From JBFWUM01 sp050247255 (GTDB lineage: Bacteria > Acidobacteriota > Vicinamibacteria > Vicinamibacterales > UBA2999), in the NCBI GenBank assembly GCA_050247255.1, contig JBFWUM010000015.1, positions 19,533 through 83,532 of the forward strand: 64,000 nucleotides of DNA. Direction: 5' to 3'. Positions 36,568 to 44,328 of this stretch are shown in pieces (position 1 is the stretch's first letter; every line of letters begins with the position of its first letter). A program made the position numbers and the translations under genes. A model generated the notes under the pieces. That model saw nothing but the letters and a program-made list of their open reading frames with translations, made no database searches and had not been told where the DNA came from.

Positions 36568-37452
36568 TCAGGGTGCGGCCGGCCGGATGACGATGCCGAG
36601 GAGGCGCCAGCCGGTGCCGCTTGGCGTCCAGACCTCGGAGAGCGCCGACACCACACTGGTGCCGTCCGGCGGCCGCTCCGTCATGCGGGCCGAGAGGACG
36701 AGCGCGTCACCGGAGATCTCGACGTCGATGCCCTCGAGCGACCGCTCGACGGCGCCGCCGCGGGTGACGCGATCCGCCGGCGGTCGCATGTCGAGCATGC
36801 GAAAGCCATCGGCCTCGAGCTGGGCGAGCCGGGCCTGATCGGACGCGGCATAGGCGGCGAACCAGCGGTCATGGTTTTCGAGGATCTCGGCGCGCACCGA
36901 TGGCGCAACCGTTCCGGTCGTCGCGGGCGCCGTCGCGGGCGCTGCCGCGGGCGCCGCGGTTGTCACTGTTGGTGGCGCGGCTACGGGGTTCGGGGCCGGC
37001 GCGGGGGGGCGGGTCGGCGCCGACGCCACGGGCGCCGACGGCTCGCGCACCGTGGGAGGAAGTGTCGCCGCGACGGCCCGCGGGCCAGGTCGCGCGACAG
37101 GCGCTGCCGCCAGTGCGGGCGGGTCGACCCGCATCAATGCCGTGATATCCAGGCGGCGTGACGCAATCGCTTGCGGGGTAGAGGCCGGCGCCGTGCTCGT
37201 ACCCGGCACGGGGATGCCGGCGAGCGCCATGGCCGCGACGACGGCGACCGCGGCGCCTGCAACCGAGACTGCAACCGTGGTGATGGCGCGCCCGCGGTCG
37301 GCTGGAGTCGGCGGCGCTGGCGGCACAGGCGGCGGCACGACCGGCGGCCCGATGATCTCGCGGAGCTCGCGCGTCTCCTTCGCGAGCAGCTCCATGGCCT
37401 CGCGAAACGAGTCAGCCATGTCCGGCTGGGGCATCGAGTCTGGTTCTGTCAT
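36568..37452 (-). CDS. Membrane-anchored protein with Pro/Ala linker and NTF2-like end
   Basis: 294-residue protein not assigned to a family. Residues 1-50 are polar with a Pro-run (PPVVPPPVPPAPPTP), residues 56-80 form one membrane helix, residues 85-190 are an Ala/Pro/Thr-rich, probably disordered linker, and the last 105 residues (EILENHDRWFAAYAASDQAR and after, ending TGWRLLGIVIRPA) look like a SnoaL/DUF4440 NTF2-like fold. It likely shows this domain in the periplasm. Base composition is like its neighbours. It is transcribed with the SDR gene and away from 37508-38092. Confidence 0.6.
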   Translation of the reverse strand: MTEPDSMPQPDMADSFREAMELLAKETRELREIIGPPVVPPPVPPAPPTPADRGRAITTVAVSVAGAAVAVVAAMALAGIPVPGTSTAPASTPQAIASRRLDITALMRVDPPALAAAPVARPGPRAVAATLPPTVREPSAPVASAPTRPPAPAPNPVAAPPTVTTAAPAAAPATAPATTGTVAPSVRAEILENHDRWFAAYAASDQARLAQLEADGFRMLDMRPPADRVTRGGAVERSLEGIDVEISGDALVLSARMTERPPDGTSVVSALSEVWTPSGTGWRLLGIVIRPAAP

Positions 37453-37507
37453 GATCTCGACCAGGCGGAGAGCCCGCCGCGGCGATCGATGTCAGAATAC
37501 TTGTGCC

Positions 37508-38092
37508 ATGGCGGAGGCGTCCACCGACATCGACCGCGAGCTGATGGCGCTGGAGGCCGAGCTGAAGCGGCTCGAGGCCGAGTACAACATGTTCTTCGCC
37601 GGGCGGCTGCCGCGGCCGCCCTGGGAAACGCGCAGCCGCGTCGAGGCGATGGTCAAGCGCATCGACCGGACCCACATCGGCAACTACGGCGAGCGCTTCC
37701 GTTTCTCCACACTCCAGTCACGGTATTCGACGTTCGTCGACCTGTGGGACCGCGGCCTGCGGGCGCGGGAGGAAGGGCGCCCAGGTCCGTTCGCGCCGCC
37801 GCGGCCGGCGGCCGGGCCCGATCGAAAACCCGAGGACCGGATCCTGCACGTCACCACCTTCAGCAATCCGCTGCACGAGATGGAGAAGCTCCACGACCTC
37901 TACGACACGCTTGCCGAGGCGCGGCGGGAGGCCGGGCAGGATGCGATCCCGTTCCACAAGTTTGCCGACCTGATCAAGACTCAGGTAACGGCGATGAAGG
38001 AGAAGGGGAGCCCGGAGGTGGCGTTTCGCGTGGCCCTCAAGGGCGGGAAGGTGAACTTCACCGCTCGAGGGCTCAAGGGAATCCGGAAATGA
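37508..38092 (+). CDS. MXAN_5187-like C-terminal domain protein
   Basis: 194-residue cytosolic protein. Residues 5-35 form a coiled coil (IDRELMALEAELKRLEAEYN). The rest, with ETRSRVEAMVKRIDRTHIGN, RFRFSTLQSRYSTFVDLWD and FHKFADLIKTQVTAMKEKG, matches my memory of the domain named after Myxococcus MXAN_5187; function unknown. ATG 37508 is preceded by CAGAATACTTGTGCC, which gives a possible -10 but no clear ribosome site. Family naming is moderately sure. Confidence 0.65.
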   Translation: MAEASTDIDRELMALEAELKRLEAEYNMFFAGRLPRPPWETRSRVEAMVKRIDRTHIGNYGERFRFSTLQSRYSTFVDLWDRGLRAREEGRPGPFAPPRPAAGPDRKPEDRILHVTTFSNPLHEMEKLHDLYDTLAEARREAGQDAIPFHKFADLIKTQVTAMKEKGSPEVAFRVALKGGKVNFTARGLKGIRK

Positions 38093-38154
38093 GTGCGGGA
38101 GGCCGGTGTCGGGAAGCCCGGCGCCGCGCGGCGCCGGGCAGGTCGTGCGTGGTT

Positions 38155-38358
38155 CTAGGCTTTGGTGACGTTCCCCGCCTGCGGACCCTTCGGGCCGTCG
38201 ACGATCTCGAATTCGACCGCCTGACCCTCTTCCAGGGACCGGAAGCCGTTGCCACTGATCGCGGAGTAGTGCACGAACACGTCGCTGCCACCCTCGCGCT
38301 CAATGAACCCATAGCCCTTGGCGTTGTTGAACCACTTGACCTTGCCTGTGATACGCAT
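38155..38358 (-). CDS. Cold-shock protein, CspA family
   Basis: 67-residue single cold-shock domain that binds single-stranded nucleic acid. RNP1 KGYGFIER and RNP2 DVFVHYSAI are intact, and the protein opens MRITGKVKWFNNAKGYGFIE. The ribosome site GGGAAGAAG lies just before the ATG. About 245 bases separate it from purH, leaving room for the long 5' leader common in csp mRNAs; I see no specific thermosensor structure. Confidence 0.97.
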   Translation of the reverse strand: MRITGKVKWFNNAKGYGFIEREGGSDVFVHYSAISGNGFRSLEEGQAVEFEIVDGPKGPQAGNVTKA

Positions 38359-38602
38359 CGTTCTTCTTCCCTGCTTGCTGTGGGGCCCTTCGAGTGACCG
38401 ACGAACCCGCTGGATCGAGTGCTGACCGGTGCCGCAGTGAGCTTCGGGGCACAAAAAAAGACCGCGAGTGCTGCTGCGGCCTCGACTTCCGCGCTGGGGA
38501 ACGCCCCTCAACGCAGGGGTAATCCTAAGCGTGCGCTGTACGGCTGTCAAGCAGAGATAGCCGCAAATTGCCCATTTTTCTACAGGATGTGACCCTTCCG
38601 AC
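38359..38602. promoter_or_regulatory. Divergent region between csp and purH
   Basis: 244 bases without a gene. It must contain the csp promoter (minus strand) and the purH promoter (plus strand). An A-run (AAAAAAAG, 38453-38460) and the pair GGGGAACGCCCC near 38497 are the only local structures seen. No purine riboswitch core was recognised. Confidence 0.4.
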
Positions 38603-40186
38603 ATGCCCAGAGCCCTCCTTAGCGTTTCCGACAAGACCGGCCTCATCGACTTTGCGCGCGCCCTCGCGCAGCGCGGTTTCGAACTCGTCTCCACCGGCGG
38701 CACCGCCCGCGCCCTGCAGCAGGCAGGCCTTCCCGTCATCGGCATCTCCGAGGTGACCGGCTTTCCCGAGATGATGGATGGCCGCGTCAAGACGCTCCAC
38801 CCCAAGGTGCACGGCGGCATCCTGGCGCGGCGCAGCGAGCCGGGCGACCTGGCGTCCGCCCGCGAGCACGGCATCACGCTGATCGATCTCGTGGTCGTCA
38901 ACCTGTATCCGTTCGTGCAGACCGCGGCCAAACCCGAGACGCCGTTCGACGAGCTGATCGAGCAGATCGACATCGGCGGGCCGAGCATGGTGCGCGCGGC
39001 GGCGAAGAACTTCCAGGACGTCCTGATTGTGGTTTCGCCGGCTGACTATCCGAAGGTATTGGAGCAACTCGATCGCGACGGCGGGCCGACGCGGGCCTTC
39101 CGCTTCGAGCTGGCGCGCACTGCGTTTGCCCATACCGGCTCGTATGACACGGCGATCGCTGCCACGCTGGCGACGGTGGACAGCGCGACGTTCTCGAGGC
39201 CGCCACTGGGTCAGTTGCCGACGGTGGCGCTCGGCCTCGCCAAAGTGCGAGATCTCCGCTACGGCGAGAACCCGCACCAGCCGGCGGCGCTCTACGAGGC
39301 CCCGGGTGCGCATCCTGGCTTCCGCGTGTTGCAGGGAAAGGAACTGTCGTACACGAACCTGCTCGATCTCGACGCCGCGGCGCGCATCGTCCTCGAGTTC
39401 GCCGAGCCGGCGGCGACGGTCATCAAGCACACCAACCCGTGCGGCGCCGCAACGGGCAGGGATGCCGCCGATGCCTACGTCCGCGCCCGCGACGCCGACC
39501 CGCTGGCCGCCTTCGGCGGCATCGTCGGCCTCAACCGGCCCGTCGACGAGGCCACGGCGCGCGCCATCACCTCGACGTTCATCGAAGCCGTCGTCGCCCC
39601 ATCGGTTGACGAGGCGGCGCGACCCATCCTCGCCACGAAGGCGAGCATGCGCGTCGTCATCGCCGACCAGCTCGCGCCGGCCGCGGGGCCTGGCGTCGCT
39701 GCGGACCTCGAGGTCCGGTCGATCATCGGCGGCGTCCTCGTGCAGCAGCGCGACGTCGTCCGCGAGGCGCACGCGCCATGGCCGGCCGGTGACCTGAAGG
39801 TGGTCACCAGGCGGCAGCCGACGGACGAGGAGTGGCAGGCGCTGCGCTTCGCCTGGCGCGTCTGCGCGCACGTCAAGTCGAACACCGTGATCTTCACGAC
39901 CGCCGACCGCAGCCTCGCCATCGGCGCGGGTCAGATGTCGCGCGTCGACGCCGTGCGCGTCGCGCGGATGAAGGCCGAGGCCATCGGCGTCGATGCCCTG
40001 CAGGGATCGGTGGCCGCATCGGATGCGTTCTTCCCGTTCCGCGACGGCCTCGACGCGGTTGCCGCGGCTGGCGCGACCGCCGTCGTCCAGCCTGGCGGAT
40101 CAGTAAGGGATCAGGAAGTGATCGACGCCGCTAACGAGCTCGGCATCGCGATGGTCTTTACCGGGAGACGGCACTTCCGGCACTAG
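38603..40186 (+). CDS. purH: Bifunctional AICAR transformylase / IMP cyclohydrolase
   Basis: 527-residue enzyme for the last two steps of de novo IMP synthesis. The N-terminal cyclohydrolase (1-200) shows LISVSDKTGL-like ALLSVSDKTGLIDFARAL and VKTLHPKVHGGIL; the C-terminal formyltransferase shows RYGENPHQPAALY, VIKHTNPCGAA (catalytic His of KHxNPCG) and the end GIAMVFTGRRHFRH. Full length. Monocistronic by context: csp is divergent and the next gene starts 76 bases on. A weak 6-bp hairpin (GAAGAG/CTCTTC, 40186-40201) follows the stop. Confidence 0.97.
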   Translation: MPRALLSVSDKTGLIDFARALAQRGFELVSTGGTARALQQAGLPVIGISEVTGFPEMMDGRVKTLHPKVHGGILARRSEPGDLASAREHGITLIDLVVVNLYPFVQTAAKPETPFDELIEQIDIGGPSMVRAAAKNFQDVLIVVSPADYPKVLEQLDRDGGPTRAFRFELARTAFAHTGSYDTAIAATLATVDSATFSRPPLGQLPTVALGLAKVRDLRYGENPHQPAALYEAPGAHPGFRVLQGKELSYTNLLDLDAAARIVLEFAEPAATVIKHTNPCGAATGRDAADAYVRARDADPLAAFGGIVGLNRPVDEATARAITSTFIEAVVAPSVDEAARPILATKASMRVVIADQLAPAAGPGVAADLEVRSIIGGVLVQQRDVVREAHAPWPAGDLKVVTRRQPTDEEWQALRFAWRVCAHVKSNTVIFTTADRSLAIGAGQMSRVDAVRVARMKAEAIGVDALQGSVAASDAFFPFRDGLDAVAAAGATAVVQPGGSVRDQEVIDAANELGIAMVFTGRRHFRH

Positions 40187-40262
40187 AAGAGTTTACTCTT
40201 CGCGGTTCCTGCTTCTCGGTTCGTGTTCACGTTCGACTGGCGCGCGGTGAGAGGATGTTGCT

Positions 40263-40790
40263 GTGGATATCGGACGAGCTTTCATCGAGCAGTCGCGACA
40301 GCTGCTGACTGACAGTTACCTTCCGCGGATTGAACAGGCGGTCAATGGGTTGCCCGCCAACCAGGTGTGGTGGCGGGCCAACCCTCAGTCGAACAGCATC
40401 GGCAACTTGATCCTGCACCTCGACGGGAATGTCCGCCAATGGATTATCAGCGGTCTCGGCGGCGCGCCAGATACTCGGGAACGCCAGCGGGAGTTCGAGA
40501 CAGATGGTGGCCTTGATGCGAACGATCTTCTTCTGACCCTGCACACCACCGTAGTACGTGGCGGGGAAGTCCTGGGCGGTATCGATCGCGCCGAACTGCT
40601 CGCACCTCGGCGGATCCAAAGTTACGACGTCACGGTACTAAGTGCAGTGTTCGCCGTCGTCGAACACTTCTCCATGCACACTGGGCAAATATTGCTGCTC
40701 GCGAAGATGTGGAAGGGGGACCTGGCCTTGTACGACTATTCGAAGGGCCAGCCTCGCCCGCAATGGCGCGGAGGAGTTGTTGGCCACTGA
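40263..40790 (+). CDS. DinB-like / DUF1572 family protein
   Basis: 175-residue helical protein. SNSIGNLILHLDGNVRQWII and EHFSMHTGQILLLAKMW place it in the DinB/DUF1572 superfamily; the conserved His residues (in LHLDGN and in EHFSMHTGQ) form the usual metal-binding triad. Members of this fold act as metal-dependent thiol transferases in some lineages, but the substrate here is unknown. GTG start. The 3' flank is repeat-rich. Confidence 0.82.
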   Translation: MDIGRAFIEQSRQLLTDSYLPRIEQAVNGLPANQVWWRANPQSNSIGNLILHLDGNVRQWIISGLGGAPDTRERQREFETDGGLDANDLLLTLHTTVVRGGEVLGGIDRAELLAPRRIQSYDVTVLSAVFAVVEHFSMHTGQILLLAKMWKGDLALYDYSKGQPRPQWRGGVVGH

Positions 40791-40873
40791 GGAGGCCGAA
40801 AGGGTCGGCTGAAGCTGGCCCCACGCTTCAAGACGAACTCAGAAGGTTTCGTGAATTTCGTGTATTTCGTGGT
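40791..40873. repeat. Repeat-bearing spacer: degenerate palindrome and 9-bp tandem units
   Basis: 40803-40824 read on the minus strand is GTGG followed by GGCCAGCTTCAGCCGACC, a degenerate copy of the GTGG-headed palindrome. 40847-40873 is three 9-bp units TTTCGTGAA, TTTCGTGTA, TTTCGTGGT, the same CACGAA-type repeat (other strand) as at 35252-35278. They end at the stop codon of the heptose kinase gene. Confidence 0.65.
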
Positions 40874-41875
40874 TTAGACGTCCGCAACGACGCCGCACGC
40901 CAGCAGCAACTCCGCAGGACTGACCGTCGCGGGGCCGAACTTTGCGACGGCGATGCCGGCGGCGGTGTTCGCCAGGCGGGCGGCTTCGACGAGCGTGGCG
41001 CCTGCCGCGGTGGCGGTGGCCAGCGTGGCGATTACGGTGTCGCCGGCGCCGGTCACATCGGCGACCTCCCGGGCCGAGGCAGCGAGGTAGCCTTCGGCCG
41101 TGTCGGACGACAGCCACATCCCCTGGTCGCCGCGCGTCATCAGCACCGACCCGCACCGTGCCTGGCGGCGGAACAGCCGCGCCGCCTCGCGGGCATCGTC
41201 GTTGCTGCGGATCCGCACGTGCGTGGCCGCCTCGGCCTCGTGATGGTTCGGCGTCACCACGGTGGCGCCGGCGTAGCGATCGACGTGGGCGATCTTCGGA
41301 TCGACGAAGACGCCGGTACCCGTCGCGGCCGCCGCCTCGACGACGGCGCGCATGACGCGCGCGGTGATGCACCCCTTGCGATAGTCAGAGACGATGATCG
41401 CGTCAGACTCCGGCGCGTGCTGGCGGATGGCGGTCACGATCCGGCTCTCGACGTCGCCGGCGATGTCGCCGTCCCCCTCGTAGTCGATGCGGGCCACCTG
41501 CTGGTTGCGCTCGGTGACGACACGCACCTTCGCGGTCGTCGGCCGCGACCCGTCGCCGGCAAAGGAGGTGGCGATGCCGGCCTCGCGGCACGCCTGGGTC
41601 AGCGCGGACGCCGTGTCGTCCATCCCGGTCGGCGCCACCAGCCTGGCGCTGCCGCCGAGCGCGACGACGTTGTGGGCGACGTTGGCGGCGCCGCCAATGC
41701 GCGCCATCTCGTGATCGAACGCGACGACCGGCACCGGCGCCTCGGGTGAGATGCGCGTGACGCGGCCGACGATGAAGCGGTCGAGCATGGCATCGCCGAC
41801 CACCAGCACGCGGACGCCGGCGAATGCCGCGGTGATGCGGCGCGCGCGATCAGGATCGAGCGGCGGAAGCAGCAT
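40874..41875 (-). CDS. hldA: D-glycero-beta-D-manno-heptose-7-phosphate kinase
   Basis: 333-residue PfkB-family kinase acting early in ADP-heptose synthesis for the LPS inner core. Motifs: VLVVGDAMLDRFIVGRVTRI, SPEAPVPVV, RIGGAANVAHNVVALGG, and the anion-hole/catalytic ADVTGAGDTVIATLA. Only the kinase half is encoded; the nucleotidyltransferase half of HldE is absent, so a separate hldC would be expected elsewhere. It overlaps the O-antigen ligase gene by 26 bases. Start ATG 41875 preferred to an ATG 21 bases upstream. Confidence 0.9.
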   Translation of the reverse strand: MLLPPLDPDRARRITAAFAGVRVLVVGDAMLDRFIVGRVTRISPEAPVPVVAFDHEMARIGGAANVAHNVVALGGSARLVAPTGMDDTASALTQACREAGIATSFAGDGSRPTTAKVRVVTERNQQVARIDYEGDGDIAGDVESRIVTAIRQHAPESDAIIVSDYRKGCITARVMRAVVEAAAATGTGVFVDPKIAHVDRYAGATVVTPNHHEAEAATHVRIRSNDDAREAARLFRRQARCGSVLMTRGDQGMWLSSDTAEGYLAASAREVADVTGAGDTVIATLATATAAGATLVEAARLANTAAGIAVAKFGPATVSPAELLLACGVVADV

Positions 41876-43055
41876 CGTCGGTGCGCGCCGCGGCAAACGG
41901 CAGGGTGACGAGGACGAGCAGCAACATCAGGAACTCGGAATCGCCGAAGTTGTACTCGAACAGCCCGGCGGCGAGCATGGCGCCGATGCCGGCGATGCCG
42001 GCGGCTGCCAGCGCCTTCTCTCCTGCAGGCGCGCCCCCCGACCGGAACACCCGCAGCAGCCCCGCCGCCATCACCACGACGAGCCAGGCCCAGACGGCCA
42101 GCGCCGGCAGGCCGCGCTCGGCGGCAATCTGCAGCGGCACGTTGTGCAGGTGGGGATTGGTGGCGTTGACGCCGCCCGGGTCGCGGTACTGGGCGTAGTT
42201 GCGCTCGACCATGTTCGGTCCGACGCCGGTGAGCGGGTGGTCGGCGATCATCGCCGTGCCGGTGTTCACCATCGCCAGCCGATCGCGGTTGGTCGGGTCG
42301 TTCAGGTCGAACATCGACACCATGCGGTCGACGATCGTGTCGGGCGCGATGGCAAACATCAGCGCGACGACGACCGGGATCACTGCCGTCAGCCGGAGGT
42401 CCTTGAGGATGAAGACCAGAGCGGCCGCCGCGCAGGCGCCGACCCAGGCGCTGCGCGTGAAGGTCAGCGCCAGCGCCACGAGCAGCGCCGGCATCACCAG
42501 CGCCGGCCACACCCGTTCGCGCGAGCCGAAGACGAGCCGGGCGATGGCGGCGCCGATGACCAGCATCAGCAGCCCGGAATACGTCATGTAGTGCGACATG
42601 GCCCCCTCGGGCCGGCGTCCGAGGCTGTCGTAGTGCAGCATGCCGTACTGGATGATGCCGAACGCCGCGCTGACGGCGCCGACCGTGACGATCACGTCGA
42701 GGACGTTCGCGGCGCGGCGGCCGCGCGCCAGGTCGTAGGCGGCAGGGACGGCGAGGAACACGAGCAGCTGCTTGCTGTCGACGAGGCTGGCGACCGGATC
42801 GGTCGAGAAGGCCGCCGAGATCAGCGTGACCGCCGCGTAGGCCACGAGCGGGACGAAGAACGGCGGCGCCGACGGGCGCACCCGGTCGTGCGCGAGCCGC
42901 GCCGCCCAGCAGGCCAGCGTGGCGGTGAGCAGGATGCCGGCGGCGGCAATCGACAGCTGCAGCGACGCGACGAAGGCGAGCAGCAGCCAGTAGCCGATCC
43001 GGTCGAGGCCGGCGGCGTCGCGCTCTCCCGCAAGGGTGATGGTGGCGCTCGTCAT
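41850..43055 (-). CDS. O-antigen ligase family membrane protein
   Basis: 401-residue protein with about ten to twelve membrane segments. The family loop NPHLHNVPLQIAAERGLPAL contains the HN-x-x-L motif of the Wzy_C domain shared by O-antigen ligases (WaaL) and polymerases. Start ATG 43055 overlaps the heptosyltransferase stop (ATGA 43052-43055). With heptose kinase and heptosyltransferase genes beside it, a role in attaching polysaccharide to lipid A-core in the periplasm is likely, but a polymerase role cannot be excluded. Confidence 0.87.
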   Translation of the reverse strand: MTSATITLAGERDAAGLDRIGYWLLLAFVASLQLSIAAAGILLTATLACWAARLAHDRVRPSAPPFFVPLVAYAAVTLISAAFSTDPVASLVDSKQLLVFLAVPAAYDLARGRRAANVLDVIVTVGAVSAAFGIIQYGMLHYDSLGRRPEGAMSHYMTYSGLLMLVIGAAIARLVFGSRERVWPALVMPALLVALALTFTRSAWVGACAAAALVFILKDLRLTAVIPVVVALMFAIAPDTIVDRMVSMFDLNDPTNRDRLAMVNTGTAMIADHPLTGVGPNMVERNYAQYRDPGGVNATNPHLHNVPLQIAAERGLPALAVWAWLVVVMAAGLLRVFRSGGAPAGEKALAAAGIAGIGAMLAAGLFEYNFGDSEFLMLLLVLVTLPFAAARTDDAASAARS

Positions 43056-44107
43056 CGTGTCATCGCTCGCTCGGCGGCGCGGACCACCTGCGCCGGCGTG
43101 ATCCGCGTCAGGCAGCGGAAGTCGCCCGGCGCGCAGGTCCGCTGCCGGCACGGCCGGCAGGGCAGCGGCCCGGCGTCCACCGCCTCGATCGGATAGCGCG
43201 CGCTGCGCCAGGGCATCGACCGGCCGGCCAGCGTCGGCCCGAACAACGCCACGATCGGCGTCGGCGTCGTGGCCGCGATGTGCAGCGGTCCGCTGTCGCC
43301 CCCAATGTACACCGCCGCGCGGCCGATCAGGCTCTGGAGCTCGGCGAGGTCGAACTCGCCGGCGTCGGCAATGCCGGCCGCCAGCGGTCCGAGCTGCCGG
43401 CGGGCGGCATCGGCAATGCGGTGGGCGGCATCGGCGTCGGACGGCCCCGACGTGAAGAGAATGCGCCGCGACGGGTCGTCGCGGACCAGCTGCTCGGCCA
43501 CGGCGGCAAAGGCCTCCTCCGGCCAGCGGCGGAACGGATTGCCGGCGCTCACGTGGACGACGACCAGGCAGTGATCCTTCAGCCCGGCGGCGGCCAGCTG
43601 CAGCGAGACGCGCGCCGCGGCGTCGGCATCCTCCGCCATCTCCACCGGATCGGTCTCCGGATCGGCGGCGCCGATGCCGAGCGGCCGCAGCAGGTCCCAC
43701 TGGTTGGCGACCGAATGGCGCGGCCCGAGGTCCGGCGCGCGCTCGACGAGATCGGTGTACATCCACTGCCGTCCCGCCATCGGGTAGCCGATGCGCCGCT
43801 TCGCCCCGCTCGCCCAGGTCAGCCACGCGCTGCGCGGGCCGCCGTGCAGATCGATCGCCACGTCGAAACGGCGCCTGCGCAGCTCGCGCGCCAGCCGGAT
43901 GTCGTCGCGAACGCGCGCCAGCCCGCGGCGGTGCGGGACGACGATCAGATCAGAGAGGTGAGGGTTGCCGCGGACGACCGGGGCGGCGGCGCGTTCGACG
44001 AGGTAGGTCAGCTCGGCGCCCGGGTCATGGCGCCGCAGCGCCCGCAGCAGCGGCGTCGTGAAGACGACGTCGCCAATGAGGCGCAGGCGGACGAGCAGGA
44101 TCTTCAA
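43052..44107 (-). CDS. Glycosyltransferase family 9 (heptosyltransferase)
   Basis: 351-residue GT9 enzyme that transfers heptose to the LPS core. N-terminal LKILLVRLRLIGDVVFTTPL, middle HVSAGNPFRRWPEEAFAAVA and the C-terminal nucleotide-sugar motif GGDSGPLHIAATTPTPIVAL are characteristic. The C-terminus has a Cys-rich patch (CRPCRQRTCAPGDFRC) seen in part of the family. The start is TTG 44107 inside a TTGA overlap with the Trm112-like gene, fixed by homology. Confidence 0.92.
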   Translation of the reverse strand: MKILLVRLRLIGDVVFTTPLLRALRRHDPGAELTYLVERAAAPVVRGNPHLSDLIVVPHRRGLARVRDDIRLARELRRRRFDVAIDLHGGPRSAWLTWASGAKRRIGYPMAGRQWMYTDLVERAPDLGPRHSVANQWDLLRPLGIGAADPETDPVEMAEDADAAARVSLQLAAAGLKDHCLVVVHVSAGNPFRRWPEEAFAAVAEQLVRDDPSRRILFTSGPSDADAAHRIADAARRQLGPLAAGIADAGEFDLAELQSLIGRAAVYIGGDSGPLHIAATTPTPIVALFGPTLAGRSMPWRSARYPIEAVDAGPLPCRPCRQRTCAPGDFRCLTRITPAQVVRAAERAMTR

Positions 44108-44274
44108 TCCTCGATCGTCGCCTCGTCTATCAGCATGACCGGGATGTCGTCCTTGATCGGATACACGCGCCGGCACTGGTCGCACTTCAACGCCGTGTCG
44201 TTCTTGACGAGCTTTACCGGCGTCTTGCAGTTCGGGCAGGCGAGAATCTGGAGCAGTTCAGCGTCAACTGGCAT
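44104..44274 (-). CDS. Trm112 family zinc-ribbon protein
   Basis: 56-residue protein. It opens MPVDAELLQILACPNCKTPV and has CxxC pairs at LACPNCK and LKCDQCRR, then VYPIKDDIPVMLIDEA, the standard bacterial Trm112/YcaR form. Bacterial members are often encoded beside LPS or lipid A genes, as here. Start ATG 44274 chosen by family length. First gene of the minus-strand LPS cluster. Confidence 0.93.
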   Translation of the reverse strand: MPVDAELLQILACPNCKTPVKLVKNDTALKCDQCRRVYPIKDDIPVMLIDEATIED

Positions 44275-44290
44275 CGTGTTGGCACACCCG

Positions 44291-44318
44291 TTGGAACTAT
44301 AGCATCCTGGCATAGAAT
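44291..44318 (+). promoter_or_regulatory. Promoter of the TPR gene, short leader
   Basis: TTGGAA (44291-44296), 16-base spacer, TAGAAT (44313-44318). The ATG at 44329 is only 10 bases after the -10 hexamer and no Shine-Dalgarno sequence is present, so the mRNA would have a leader of a few bases or none. Confidence 0.5.
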
Positions 44319-44328
44319 CACTTACGCC

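Noticed and set aside
38359..38602. purH leader considered for a purine or ZTP riboswitch
   Set aside because: No conserved core sequence of either class could be found by eye.
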